Shown in pieces: positions 1 to 13,386 of a stretch of 64,000 nt of DNA. Location of the stretch: positions 18,883,815 through 18,947,814 of the forward strand of contig CM033118.1 of the NCBI GenBank assembly GCA_019321725.1. The letters are read 5' to 3'. This DNA comes from Paulownia fortunei. Taxonomy: Eukaryota; Streptophyta; Magnoliopsida; Lamiales; Paulowniaceae. Both the position numbers and the translations under genes were made by a program. Below the pieces are notes generated by a model that saw only the letters and a list, made by a program, of their open reading frames with translations, was not told the origin of the DNA and ran no database searches. Positions within the stretch are counted from its first letter, which is position 1, and each line of letters opens with the position of its first letter.

Positions 1-599
1 ATTTTAGCATATCAAAGACAAAGACAACCTTGTTACCCTTCAATCCCTTGCAAGATACACACCTGAAATTGATTGTTTGCTAGAATGGTTGTTAGAATTG
101 GTTTTTAGACATAGAAGTGCCAAAATGAGCAAATTGGTTTTTTTATTTATATTTTGGTATTCAAGGCTTACATCGACTAAGTTTTGGAGAGAATTTTCAT
201 TTCTAAGGACAAGCTCCAAGTAAATCCGGTCGTGTGGTGTCCACAGTGTACTCGCACTCAAGTCGGACATGCGGCTCGTTCTATTTCCTACAAGAGCAGC
301 AACACACAGATCGGTACTGCTTTACAACCTTATTAGACCTTCTAAAGAATTGAATCATCGGCACTCACATTTGTGCCCCAAATATTTTCTATTGCACCAA
401 AATGAACAAGTTTTCAACTAGCAAAACCATTGCTTATAACTATATTTGAATAGCACAGTGCTAGTCTAGTAAGATTTACTAAAGGGAATATTTAAATTTT
501 TAGACCCTGTTTGGTCAAATAAAGTTTGAACTAATTTTTTTTTTCCCGCAAAACGACACCCCCAAAATATTGATAATATTATTTCAACCTGAGTGGTAT

Positions 600-1060
600 T
601 TATACTCATGAGTTTTCATCTTCTCTTTATTTCATTTTTCAACACCAACATACCATTAATATTTGACCAGCTACACAAATTATTCTCCCAAATAAAAAAT
701 TGGTACCAATTCGATTTGGTGTTTGATTTTAATTTTTATGAAAATTTATTATTTGGTTGGATTTTGATTTTTGGTTTCGTTTGCCCAACCGTACTAATAC
801 CGAATTCTTATTTTTATATATTTTCTACAAATTTTATATCTAATATTTATTTTTGTACCATTTTAAATTTGTTTACTTACCAAAACTTAAAAAAAAGTGA
901 AAAATATAATTAAATTTCAAATCTCATTTTTTTAAATTTTATTATCAACCGAACCGAATAATTCGGTTCATATGATATTTTAATATACAGAATTTTTAAT
1001 TTATCAAAATTTTTATTTAATTTAATTCGATAATACCGAATTAACACACCTAAAATTGCA
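600..1060. repeat. dispersed AT-rich repeat with AATTCGGTT/CCGAA ends
   Basis: The segment around 940-1,050, with an ACCGAATAATTCGGT-type core and an AATTCGATAATACCGAATTAA tail, is similar to the reverse complement of about 60,130-60,260 inside the large intron of the third P450. This points to a dispersed non-coding element family, probably a MITE. The exact ends are not resolved. Confidence 0.4.
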
Positions 1061-1926
1061 AAACTATATCTTATCAAGATTGTTATGATATGGTTTGTCA
1101 ACTACTGGCAAGTTGCAAGCTGTTTCGATGTGTAATTTTTGGAATTGATGACATGACGTGGACAAGATGAAAGCAATGGGTGGAACATTGCTTTTAGAGT
1201 TTTGTTTATATAGCATGGAAATTATGTAGCAGTCTAGTGTCAATCAGGGGACCCCGTTGAAATTATGTAGCATGTGGACAAGCTTGATATAGACAAGAAC
1301 CGAGGTTACGGATTATTTAGAATCTTCCGTTTTAATTTTGATATACAATTATTTTTATTTTTTAATTCGTAAGTTATAAAGAAATTGAAAATCACAATAA
1401 GTCATTAGAGATATTGAGATTGTCTTGACAAAAATCATCCGACACTAAAATTAGAATCAATTAAAAAAATTAGAAAACAAGTAGTTAGAAAAATTTCTAA
1501 CAGTTAAAATGAATTGTGTATCTTTTTAGAACGGCGAGTAAGAATATTTTATAAAAAATTTTACTAGAACTTTTTATTTAATGAATTCGGTGCGTGATTC
1601 ATGTTGGGTCTAATGACCCATGAATTGCAATTATTGGTATTGGGTCACCTTAAACTTTTAGAAATTGGGTCATTTCCTAATCAAATTTAGTATTTTATTT
1701 TGTAATTTAATTTTTTATCTCATATTTCATATCACAAATATATATCAAGCATATATAATATTTTTTTAAATATATATTTGACGTGAATCATTTTTTGTAA
1801 AGTTAAATATAAAATAAAATATTAAATTAAAATAAAAAATTTGAAGAGATCACGGATAAGATAATGATGTAGTTATACCAATTACACACGTAAATAATTA
1901 AGTTATTATCTTAGAAGAAGTGATAA

Positions 1927-1951
1927 TATATATATATATATATATATATAT
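1927..1951. repeat. TA microsatellite
   Basis: A run of about 12 TA units, seen directly. Confidence 0.9.
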
Positions 1952-4477
1952 TAGAGGTGATGACTATGATCCAAAGTCGAGACAGGTGAATTGATCGAAC
2001 TATATTATATATTTTATGTTCTTGTCTCTCCTTCGATTCTACTCTTCAATTCAAACTTTAATATAGTATTAGAGTAGGTTTATTAAACCAATTTTACATT
2101 GGCTTTCGCCTCTTTCATTATCTTTTGTTTGCATGTGTGAAGTGCATCTTAGAAAAGCAGAGAAAATGACAATTTCGTGCCTATCCCTTTTCATATGGGA
2201 TGACTTTTATTATATTTTACATCATCTACAAAATTAATTTCCAATTGGGAATGCCAAAGTTATTATGAACGCTTGATTCTCATATATTGTCAAGGATGAA
2301 AGGTCTAATTGATGACTTGTGATATGATTTGATTTTGGGGAGATTCTCTGTACAAATATTTGGCACATATTCCAACTCTCACCTATGTATATGGAGAACA
2401 CGATTTAATCGAAATTCAAAAGAGAATAATATGATTTATTCTTTTAGATATTTTGAATATAAGAAGAATAGTAAAATCTAGCTTAAAAAATAACCTAAGT
2501 TATTCGATGTTCAATTCAAAATTGATTATTAATTTTTTTTTTGAACTATGTTTGTTAAATTAATAAATTTAACTTGAATATATATTTTTATTCGATAAAA
2601 TTTAAAACTCGATTCAATTAATTAAAAAAATTAAAAAAATATGTATAAAATATCAAAGTACTTAGGTTCGATTCGTATTTAATTTGATTAAAATTCGTTG
2701 AAACTCAATTCCATTAATTATTAAACCAAAATCAAGTTGGACAAGGCAATGATGTAACAAATTAAAGCCCTCCAACTGCAACCAAGGAAAATCAAATTCT
2801 TATCCTAGATTAGGTGATAAAATCAAATGCTTATCCAAAGAAGGTTTCATAAGAAATTGAGATTGTGTTTGGCTTAACGGATTTAAATTTGAGAAAATAA
2901 TTTTAAATAATTCTAATAATCGGTAGATTTTTTTTTCTAAAAGAAATAAATATTATGCGAATTTTAAAGTGATAATTGAAATGAGTTCAAAATAGATGTT
3001 AAACGATTTAAAATAGTACTTAAGATCATCCAAATAAATAAATGAATTTATTATTATAATTTTTTTTTATTTTCAAATTCAATAAAAAAAGATAAGATGA
3101 CAAAAGAGGATTTGCATACTAGAAATTTCCTTTAAAATGACTACGTAGGACCCTGACAATGATGCATAACGAAAATATCAAAGATTTGCCAAAACTTTTT
3201 GTCAGTATCGTTTTCACAACATAAATGAATTCCAAAGAGAAAAAATAAAATAAAATTCCAAAGAAACCTTTCTATACGCAACTATGACCATTTTCTAAAA
3301 GCAGTTTTTTTCTACAGAAATCAATGGAAATAGTTAATTGTCCGGAACTTCTTGACAATCTCAACCAATATATTAACTTTTTTTTCCTTGTTTTTTTTTT
3401 TAAAGAGGGAACAAGTGAGAATTTACCCACATCGATCCGACTAGCAATGACAATGGGTTTGAATTGAATTCGATCCTGCTTCGAATCCATTTCATTTTAG
3501 ACGAATTTGAAAAGTTATAAATGAGTATAGTGTGAATTTTGATTTTTAATTTTCAAATATGTCCCGTCCCGATCCCAAACTCACCCCGTTTAATTTATTT
3601 TTTTATTTTTTTATTTTAATATATATATTTATATAATATTATATTTTTAAAAATATTTTTTTTTTAAATTAGTGGCATTAATTTTAAAAAAATATTTTTA
3701 ATATTTTTAAAATTATAAAGCAGATCTAACGGGTATAGCCTGGATCCAACGGGTTCGGAGCGATGCGAATTTTGAATCTTTAAAAGCCTTGGTGGAGTGA
3801 CTCACAAATTTGAGCAAATTCGCCCAAAACTCGCTCTGTTTGCATTCTTAAATCCAACATCTCATGCTTGTAAAGTTTTAAAAATTTTAAAATATAATTA
3901 AAATTTTACAAGTATAAAATTTCTGAACTGATTATACATCAAATGTCAAGATTGTGGCACATGGCACAATCATGAATTTTTTGAATAATTTTATAATAAA
4001 TTATCATGTATTGCACTTGATCCATTATTAATAATCGAGAGTAATAAGATGCAAGAATATTACCATGCACTCCCCTTACTTTACAGTATACATTTGGCAC
4101 GAGGGAATGGGGATTCGAAGAAAAGCATTTTCCACTTATTTAATTTCATTTTTTTTTTTGGTAGGACTAACTCAAGTAAAATTAAAGACTTTAAAAATAG
4201 AGTATTCCTATTAAAAGTGAAAAAACTCATTCCTCAGTCATTCTTGAGGAGTTGTATTCTCACTTAATTGGAATTATTTGGTAGATATGACTAAAAAAAG
4301 TTCCCTCCTTACCCCCCAAAATCTCTCCCATAATATTTAATTATAATTTTCATTATCTAAAAATAGCTATATAACACAAATTTGTACATTTATATGTTCG
4401 TGTAAATAAATATACCTATGCAGAATGTATCAATATACTTTAATATATATACAACTATATAAATAAATATATTTATA

Positions 4478-4700
4478 CTCCCTTTTTTCCAAATTTATCA
4501 CTTTTTTTTTTGGACATACCAAATAAAACTTCATTTCCTAAATAGTTTTTTGATTTTTTTTTCAAAACTACCCTTTCAATTAACATAATAATATAACATC
4601 ACTAACTTATAATATGCTACTTTTAAAAGTTATATTTTTTTAGCTCTCAAATAAATTTTATTAATTTTTTTAAATATACTTAATACATATATGTATAGCA
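4478..4700. repeat. MITE-like repeat, copy 1
   Basis: It begins ACTCCCTTTTTTCCAAATTTATCAC and continues with ATACCAAATAAAACTTCATTTCCTAA and a TAATATAACATCACTAACT block. The same series of blocks occurs near 33,044-33,190 (ACTCCTTCAGTCTC start) and near 39,527-39,670. An ACTCC(C/T)T start followed by 'CCAAATTTATGAC' is typical of the plant Stowaway-like MITEs often seen as 'CTCCCTCCGTCCC'. The 3' end is uncertain. Confidence 0.4.
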
Positions 4701-5509
4701 TACATATTGGAAATAATATATAATATATATAATTTTTTATATAAATAAAATATGTAAGCAATATAAATATTTTTATTTATGGATATAAATATACTATAAG
4801 CATACTTATATTAATTTATATTGTATACACATGCATAAGTAGTTTATATATAATAAAATATCTTAGTATTTTATTATACGTTTAAAATTATTTGTAAATG
4901 CATATTTATGTGTGTTTGCATTGTACTAAAACAATAATTACGTTATTACTTATTATTCATAATTTTTATATTTAAATATGTGCTTATGTGTTTTAATTGT
5001 TAATACAAATAACCATACAATATTCACAACAAACAAAATTTTATTTCAGTCCAACAATATAATTAAGTGAACCAAATAAAGAAATAAAAAAGATGATTTC
5101 ATTTTGACTCCAATCCAGGTCTGTAGCCAAATAAAGGAATAGAGAAAAAAGATTTCAAATGGGATCCAGTTCTACCTTAATCTATCTTTTGTGAAATAAT
5201 TAATTCTTATACCAAACATGTCCTAGGGATCTTGAATAGATCGATAGCAATTGTCGATTCATTCAAAAATTCCACATGATTTTTCCGTGTTCACATTCAA
5301 ATTTCTTATTTCATTTTTTCTATAATGACTTATATTCACTTTTTAATATATAATACGTGTTCTTAAGATAAATATACATTATTAATTATTTGAACATAAC
5401 TAATTTTATAAATACGTATCATGAATCGAAATAGTAAAATACAAATAAAATATGAAAAATGAAACAAAAAATTCAAAGCGCGATATATGTGCTAATTGGA
5501 TCTATTACC

Positions 5510-5517
5510 TATAAAAT
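5510..5517 (+). promoter_or_regulatory. TATA box of first P450 gene
   Basis: TATAAAAT lies 57 bp upstream of the chosen ATG at 5,574, which would give a short 5' leader of about 30 nt. It is the only good TATA element close to the start. Confidence 0.5.
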
Positions 5518-5573
5518 GAAGGTAACGAAGGAGGAGGTATACAATCTTGACTGCTAACCTCAGAGAAACATCA

Positions 5574-7518
5574 ATGGAGGAGGGCTTCCTACCCTCCATA
5601 CTGGTGGCATCAATCTTACTGATCCTGGTTTTGAGATATCTATCGAACAAGAACTTCAATAGCAAAAATGGCAAGCCGCCACCAGGCCCACCAAAGCTCC
5701 CCATCATTGGCAACCTCCATCAACTTGGCAAGCACCCCCACCTCTCCCTTTACTCTTTAGCCAAGAAGTTTGGCCCCATCTTCTATGTACAGCTTGGTGA
5801 GATTCCAACTGTGGTGCTTTCATCAGCAGAAATGGCAAGAGAAGCACTGAAAACCCATGACCTTGCACTCGCAACCCGACCCCAGATATTTGCAGCCAAA
5901 ATCCTCTTCTATAACTGCACTGATGTTGTCTTTTCTCCATATAATGCCCACTGGAGGCATGTGAGAAAGATTTGCATGCTAGAGCTGCTAAGCGCCAAGA
6001 GAGTCCAGTCCTATGGCTTTGTAAGAGAAGAAGAAGTTGCCAGACTCGTTCATCGGGTTTCAGAATCATACCCCGCCACCACCAACTTATCAAGGTTGCT
6101 TAATCTGTATGCAAATGGAGTCCTCTGCCGCATTGTATTCGGAAAGGACTTCTCAGGAGGTGGAGAGTATGATCGACTCGGGTTTCAAGAGATGCTTAAT
6201 GAGTATCAAGAATTACTCGGAGGATTTTCCTTGGGCGACTTCTTCCCTTCCATGGAGTTTATGCACACCTTGACAGGGAATAAGTCTAGACTTGTTCACG
6301 CCTTCAACCGGTTTGACCAACTTTTCACTGATGTGATTAAGGATAGGCTGAATTCCAGTTACAGAAAAGATCACCAGAAAGATTTTGTGGATATCTTACT
6401 TGAAGTATATCAGGATGAAGATGCTGAAATGCCTCTCACCATGGATAATGTCAAAGCAATCCTCTTGGTAAGTCTCAATTTTTAACTAATTTGCCTATTC
6501 CCAGTAAGTGTCCTGTTAGATATGTATATGATAATATTTTGAAATGATGATATTATTATGTATAAATTAATAATTTACAATCCCATTTGAATAGGAATCA
6601 AGTGGGTGGTATGGAGCGAGCTACACTCATCCAATAACTTTGTCGCTTTACAATTTATTTATTTTTAAACTCTGCTATATATAGTGTCGAAATTTCATGA
6701 CATTGACTAGGCTACAATTTAAGTGAAGTTGTGAATCATTTGATGCTAAAAATGATGATATCATAAAATAAAATATTAATATAATGATATATAATTTATT
6801 AACTCACAACTTTATTAGATTACAATCTAAGTTGGTGACATGGAATGAATCGTGGTCTAGATGCAGGTGACTGGATCTTTTATTTTCATTGTAGGACATG
6901 TTTGCAGCAGGAACTGATACAACCTTCATTGCACTGGACTGGGGGATGACAGAGCTAGCGACCAATCCAAGAATACTAGAAAGAGTACAGTCTGAGGTAA
7001 GAAGTGTAGTTGGAGGAAGGAAATTTGTGTCCGAAAGTGATTTGCCTCACTTGCATTACATGAAAGCTGTCATAAAAGAGATCTACCGATTACATCCTCC
7101 AGCACCAGTGCTAGTTCCACGAGAATCCATGGAAGAAATTACTATTGGCGGGTTTACGATTCCTGAAAAAACAAGGGTTTTCATCAATGCTTGGGCAATA
7201 GGCAGGGACCCAGAATCTTGGACTAATCCAGATATATTCCAACCAGAAAGATTCATGGATAGTGATATTGATTTCAAGGGGCAAGATTTTGAGCTAATAC
7301 CTTTTGGTGCTGGTAGACGAAGCTGTCCTGCTATTACATTTGGTTCAGCAACTGTAGAGCTTGGTTTAGCCCAACTTCTCCACAGCTTTGATTGGGAGCT
7401 TCCTCCTGGAATTCAAGCCAGGGATCTTGACATGACAGAAGTTTTTGGCATCACAATGCATAGAAAATCCCCTCTAATTGTAGTTGCCAAACCATATTTT
7501 CCTGAAATCAAGAACTGA
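5574..7518 (+). CDS. CYP71-family cytochrome P450 (two exons)
   Basis: Exons 5,574-6,467 and 6,895-7,518 are joined by a phase-0 GT..AG intron of 427 bp and give 505 residues, normal for the family. The start is the ATG beginning MEEGF; upstream in-frame sequence has no ATG. In order: an N-terminal membrane anchor (about residues 6-23), a proline-rich hinge (PPPGPPKLPIIGN), the C-helix WRHVRK, the I-helix AAGTDTT at the start of exon 2, the K-helix EIYR (ExxR), FQPERF, and the haem motif PFGAGRRSC. The residue two after the haem Cys is Ala (C-P-A), where the family consensus is Gly. CYP71-clan enzymes are ER-anchored monooxygenases that use NADPH-P450 reductase, usually in specialised metabolism (terpenoids, alkaloids, phenolics). 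Substrate and subfamily cannot be read from the sequence. It is clearly more distant from the other two P450s than they are from each other. Confidence 0.92.
6468..6894 (+). other. intron of first P450 gene
   Basis: GTAAGT donor and TTGTAG acceptor at the position typical of the single CYP71 intron, just before the I-helix. An AT-rich stretch at 6,520-6,620 (ATGATATTATTATGTATAAA, then CCATTTGAATAGG) resembles 47,170-47,240 upstream of the second P450, so it probably contains a small repeat. Confidence 0.85.
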
Positions 7519-9940
7519 TATCTTTCTGGATATACATGTATTAAATGACAATAATAACAGTTCAACTTCTTTTTTCTTTTATATGGTATTTGTTTCATCC
7601 AAATTTTATGCACACAAAATTAAGATTAGTGGAAAAACTGAGATTTCAGATGGAAGATGCAGTTTCTTTCTTTTCACTTCTTTTTAAGCAAACAATTGAG
7701 ACTATATGTGGCTTGCAGTAAAAATTACAACAGAGAACTGTAACTAATCAAGTCCAAATGCCAATATATTGCTTAGTTCACCTACTTTTTTATACACACA
7801 GTCTCCATTGTATTGCATTCTTATTGCCATAATCTGTACGCATGACAATAATTAATGTAATGTAATGAAAAATACAATAAAATTTTAAATAAAAAAATTT
7901 ACCAAAATATGTTTATGCCAAAACTTCAGTACTATTTCACTGCATTACTTGCAAATCATCATCTCTGTAAATTTGATATCACAGACAAAAAAAGGGGGTG
8001 GGGGTGAATTTTAGTTTGTCCTCTCCTCTTTTGGTGTCACTTATCGCTTTAAAATTATGAAAATATACAATTATCACATAACGACAGCTCTCTCTATCCC
8101 AAGAGGAGTAATTCTTCTGGAGATGTGCATCTTTTTCTTGTATCCTACAGTCTTGTAGATTTATTTACCATGATATATTTAATTGAAAAGACAACTATAA
8201 ATTTATTTACCATAATATAACTAAATAATATAAACTAAGGATTTTGTGTGTTCTCAAGAGGAAAAGGCCTTTTTTCAAATATTGAACTAAACTAAATAGC
8301 ACTATATAATTAAAATAATTGATCCCATTTCAAAACAAATTTAGAAAGGGCATATTAGAAACTCTGATGCCATTTGAAATTTATAAGAAACTAGATTCGT
8401 CAAGTATTATACAAAATAAATATAATACGTGCATTAAACGGTTTACTTTAAAAATATTAAATATTATTTTGTGGTTAAAAATATATAGAAGAACGAAAGT
8501 ATTTTTTAATTATTCGTGCCCACGTGTAATATATGAGTACAATACGAGTTTTAACTAATAAAGATTTAGACTAAATAAGATAATAAAATTTATACATATT
8601 AATTAGTAATAATAATCTTATAATTAATATCATCAAAACTAAAGGAGATTTTATTAGAATCTACAAAAAAATAAGTTAGGAACAATCTATTTTAAAGGAG
8701 CATATGATATCCTAATATTTTAGTTTAGGAGTTTATAAGTTTATTTTCTAAAAAAGATTATCAAAAACTTCATGACATGTTATAAATACTCAAATATTTT
8801 ATAATATATTTTATAAAATTTATAAACTCACCTAAATACTTTCTATCAAGCATGCTTTAAAAGACACAAAAATAACAATTTCCTATGACCAAACACACCA
8901 ATACTCAATCACCTTATCTAAAACATCACAATCGAAGGAACATAGAAAACCCATCTCATGTTTTTAGGGTCTTGAGTCACGGGTTAAATGTCAAATCTTC
9001 CCAATGTAATTGGGCAACACGAACACATCATTAGATTCAGAGATATTTTTGTTGAAAATTCTTTGCCAATCAAGTTAATCCCGTGCTTGAGGATAAAAAA
9101 TATAAATAAAATAATAAACTTGTCAAAATTAAAGATTGATACGAAATTTATAGTTGAATCTTCGATCATTGATAAGATGTACTATTCTTCTAGCCATATG
9201 CAATGATTGAAGGATATTGTACCAAACATAGCGTATAATAATTAGAGTGTTGAAGAAATTTTCTCTGTACCTTACTCTTTGTAAATATCTTACGCTGTGT
9301 TTTGTTTCATTTTTTAAGATTTTTTTTTCTAAAAGAAAAATGTATTTGGAAAATATTATTTTTAAAAAATAAATTTTTTATTTTTCTAAAATATATATTA
9401 ATTAGTAATTTAATTAAATAATTTTATATCCTATTATATTTTCACTAATAGCAAAATAAAAATATTAATAAAATATTAAGCATATTTACAAGCATACTCA
9501 TGGACTCAACATTGCCACTATGGTCCATGCCACGGAGGAAACTATTATTCTATCTAATCTTAGATACTAGCTTAAACTCTGATAGTTATAAAAAAATACT
9601 GCAAAATCAATTATGTACACCATAAATTGTATATCATCAATAATATTAATATAAAACATTAAATAATATCTCAAATCACATAAAAATTAGAAAATATAAA
9701 AACCCCCATCGTTGTCTTTAAGTTATGGTTATCCCTACTATGGATAAAACCTGATTTGGTCACAGTAGTATCTCATTTTATGTATATATTAAAATCATGA
9801 GGAGATTAGAAATCAGTAAGCAGTCACGATGCAAAACTCTCAAAGTTTCATGCAAGGATATAAAAAAGTGATCTCTAAATAATCACGTGGCAAATGAAGA
9901 GAAAATATGACCCTTTAAATAGATGAATATAGGATTTGAC
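7519..9940. other. intergenic region
   Basis: It holds the 3' flank of the first P450 and then AT-rich DNA. A candidate poly(A) signal (CAATAAAATTTT) lies near 7,875. No coding sequence is recognisable. About 9,290-9,480 is a poly-A/T-rich block that may be a MITE remnant. Confidence 0.6.
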
Positions 9941-11552
9941 TGATAAGTGCATATTTTAACATATTTTTATATCAAATTTTTTATACTTTTCTTGCTTTAT
10001 TCTTGTTAATATTATTGTTTTATTAATATTTTGTGTTAGAGAATAAATGGAAGCATGTTTCCAAACTTGTGCAGTTTTTGTAATTTGAGCATAACTTCAT
10101 GATCAAAAGCTCTATGGACTTGAAGCTTATTTCATTTGAAAGCCAAGAGATAGGGGTACAACTTTTATGTTGGAGGCTCAGCCCAATTCAGTGTTGATGA
10201 TAGCATAAAATTCATCCAAGTAGTTGCACAAAATAGATCACCAAAATTCGGATCAGAGTTCAGCCCAGTATTGACTTATTTTACTAATTCGGTTATATAT
10301 CTTGAGCCCAAATTTATTTTGATCTAAACTTTGGATATGTTATACCTAAGAGGTAAATAAACAAGTTTGCTGAAGACAAGATGGTGTGAAAATGTGTTGA
10401 AATGGTAAAACCATAGGCTGCAAGTTGCTGCTGATGTTACAGGGCGGCTCTTGGACATGACTCGGTAATTTGACCATATCTCCTTCATCCGATCGCCAAA
10501 TTTGACAAAAGATATATGAAAATATATCAGAGCTGAAAGATCTACAATTTTGATTCTTCACGTATCTTCAAAATCTGGCTGTATCTGACCGAAAAATGTA
10601 ATTCAATTCAGTAGATGAGAAATTTGTGTAACAACTTACCAATTATTGGCAACTAGCATACCACTTGATTAACCCCTCAATTATTTGTTTGGCCTCTAGC
10701 TTACTCCAAGTACTATAAATAGGCCATGTATTCAGCTTGTAAGAGGAGGGGGGTAGAGGGTTTCTTTAGGCTAAGTTATCTAGTTTGTATGTTTTCTAGT
10801 ATTGTAAGTTTTCTAGTAGTAATAGAAATGCATTCTCTAGTTTCTCTTATATTTTTAGTCTTTGTTACTTTTATTATGTCTTTCTAAACTTTATTTTGCT
10901 GAGGAAAAAGGGTGAATCTCTTAATGGAGGAAGAGAAATGGTTATAAGGGTAGAAATTGTTTAAGTATGTTGTATTATTATTTTTATTTTTGATCTAAAC
11001 CCTACTTGTTTTGTGGTGATTCTTGATTTATGTATCTCCAATAGCACAACAAATACTTGAGTTCATTTAGCTTATTGTACGGTTTTACCCGACTGACTGC
11101 TAATGTGAAACCTTGATTTGTTGTTGACGAATGTGTACATAAATACTTGATTCCATAAATAAGTGTTGGCGTTAAGAGATAATTTGCAATAGTAAGACAA
11201 TATCATGATTACCTTATTGCATGAGTTACTTGATAATATATTCTCATTGGAACCTTCATTATGTATGGATTCCAATTGTGACAATTAATAGAGGTAAAAA
11301 GAATAAATAACCATTTCTCTATCCAAAACTCAAGAGTGGATCCCTAATCCTCAGTACTTTTATTACTTCGGTTTTTCTTTAGTTACATCATACATTAATT
11401 GTTCATATATTTTGATTCACATAAACTCCATCTTTTTAGAAATATAAACTTGAATTCTTCAAACAACTTCCCTGTGGATCGACCTCGGACTCACGAGAAA
11501 TTTATTACTTACTACAACCTGCACTTGGGTTTGCAACCTTAAAGTTGTAGCA
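9941..11552 (+). repeat. 5' LTR of left-arm element
   Basis: It begins TGATAAGTGC and ends GTAGCA, i.e. TG...CA, 1,612 bp, with the primer binding site six bases downstream. The terminal stretch (TGTGGATCGACCTCGGACTC) is like the R/U5 of Athila-type LTRs. It is repeated in reverse at 24,209-25,732. Confidence 0.85.
10714..10721 (+). promoter_or_regulatory. LTR TATA box
   Basis: TATAAATA within the LTR, about 840 bp before its 3' end, is the likely U3 promoter driving transcription into the element and toward the palindrome centre. The mirrored copy is present in the right arm. Confidence 0.55.
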
Positions 11553-11558
11553 AGTTTT

Positions 11559-11576
11559 TGGCGCCGTTGCCAGGGA
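11559..11576 (+). other. primer binding site (tRNA-Asp type), one mismatch
   Basis: TGGCGCCGTTGCCAGGGA matches the 3' end of plant tRNA-Asp except for one A in place of G. The right-arm copy has the perfect form, so the left-arm change looks like decay at a CpG. Confidence 0.8.
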
Positions 11577-11650
11577 AGGCAAGGTAAGTATTCAGGTTTG
11601 TTAATATTTTTCCTTTGTAAATATAGTTTGTTTATTTTCTTTATGGATAT

Positions 11651-13386
11651 ATGGTTATATGGTATCGTAGTCATAATTCTCGACGTTTAGTAAGAAATAA
11701 TTCCGAAACTTTGTTTGGAAATTTGTTTGAATCATCTCCACACACTTCCACCATGGCTGAAAATGAAAGTGTCCAGGATGAAAATGAGAATCAACAGGTG
11801 CGTACCATGCGTTATTACTTGCAACCTCCTCGAAATTCTTCTCCTTCTTGTTTTTATTTTTCCTCTAAATGCAAATAATTTTCAATTCAAGTCAGGTATG
11901 ATCCCTTTACTTCCTAATTTCCATGGTTTAGACTCTGAAAGTCCTTACTTGCATTTAAAAGAATTTGATGAAGTATGTGCCACTTTTGATGATCAAACTT
12001 ACACAAATGAGATTGTTAAGCTCAAATTATTTCCTTTCTCTTTAAAAGATAAAGCAAAAAATTGGCTTAATTCTTTAAAACCTAGGTCAATTGGTACATG
12101 GCAAGAAATGCAAGCTGAATTCTTGAAAAAATTCTTTCCAACTCATAAAACTAATGCTTTGAAAAGATAAATTCAATTTTTTTCTCAAAATTCGAATGAA
12201 GTTTTCTTTCAATGTTGGGAAAGATTTAAAGATTTGTTGAATTATGCCCACATCATGGTTTTGAAAAATGGCGCTTAATTAGTTTCTTTTATGAAGGTTT
12301 AACTCCTGAAACAAAATAATTTGTTGAAACAATGTGTAATGGTGAGTTTCTTGATAAGGAACCTGATGAAGCCCTAGAATACCTAGATCATTTGCAGAAA
12401 ACTCTCAATCATGGCATAGTGTTAATTCTTTCAAAGGTTCTATTAGATCTAATCTTGCTAATAGTAATAAAGGAAAATATTACCTTAGCCAAGAAGATGA
12501 TCTAAATGCTAGACTTGCTAGTTTAACAAGAAAAGTTGAAGCCATGGAACTTAAAAAAGTAAAGGAAATCAAATTTGTGCAAGATGAAGAAGTTTGTAGC
12601 AATTGTGAACTTTTGGGGCACTCCACCAATGAATGTCCAAACCTTCCAGTACAAGCAAATTTTATGAACACATTCAAAAAACCTTTTCATTCTCCATATT
12701 CTGAAACTTACAATCCACAATGGAGAAATCATCCCAATTTCAGTTGGCGAGATGATAACTGTGCCCAACCACCGCATTCACAAAAACCACAAAACTTTCA
12801 TTCTTATCCACCTCCACATACAAAATCCATTGAGGAGACTTTGCAAGCATTTATGCATGAACAAACAAACATCAATAATCAGACTTCACAAGCTATCAAT
12901 GAGATCAGAAGCACACTTTCAACACTGACAACTTCTTTGCGTACTCATGAAAAAGGTAAATTTCCTGCTCAACCTCAACCTAATCCTTCTACTCAGTGTC
13001 ATGTTTCTTCTTCAGGTGAAAATGCAGTCAAGGAGGCTAATTCAGTTACAACTCTTCGAAATAGAAATGTTGTTGACAAGACTATTCATCCCAAGGAGAA
13101 AGTTTCTAATCCACCTCCAGAAATGAAAAATGGAAATAGTCTTGACAATGAAGGTAAGTTTGAAGAAGGTAAGCATGAAAATGATGAAAAAGAAAAATAT
13201 TTACCTCCAGCACCCTTTCCTCAAAGATTGCAAGCAACTCAGAAATTGAACTCAAATGCTGAAATATTTGAAATTTTTAAACAAGTCAAGATAAATATTC
13301 TATTATTGGATGCAATCAAGCAAGTTCCACCTTATGCCAAATTTTTGAAAGATTTGTGTACAATCAAAAGAAAACATCATGTATAA
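11651..13386 (+). pseudogene. gag of left-arm Athila-like element (broken)
   Basis: Structural Gag polyprotein. A start near 11,651 or at the downstream ATG of MAENES (11,753) is followed by a gag core with FHGLDSESPYLHLKEFDEVC and KDKAKNWLNSL. It also has FYEGLTPETK and a CCHC zinc knuckle (C-SN-C-ELLG-H-STNE-C) near 12,594-12,635. The left copy has an extra T near 11,851, CAA-to-TAA changes at 12,168-12,170 and 12,317-12,319, and a base missing near 12,245. The right-arm copy reads through the two nonsense positions but has its own frameshift. The knuckle-to-PR segment (12,544-13,386) is an uninterrupted 280-codon frame. Confidence 0.85.

Larger units (their letters stand above)
1..5509. 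other. AT-rich intergenic region with repeat relics
   Basis: I see no supportable gene. The open frames here are short, low in complexity and match no family I recognise. The stretch holds poly-T/A tracts, a TA microsatellite (1,927-1,951), and AT-rich pieces resembling other parts of the window: about 600-1,060 (related to DNA inside an intron of the third P450), about 3,545-3,855 (GGGT/CCCGT-flanked AT core) and about 4,478-4,700 (MITE-like, related to copies at about 33.0 and 39.5 kb). Confidence 0.6.

Noticed and set aside
40..270. 76-codon open frame on the minus strand at the window start
   Set aside because: No recognisable family, and nothing such as splice context or a flanking exon supports it.
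593..1101. Two open frames (plus 106 aa, minus 63 aa)
   Set aside because: Phe/Ile/Asn-rich translations of AT-rich repeat DNA; the same repeat occurs inside a P450 intron.
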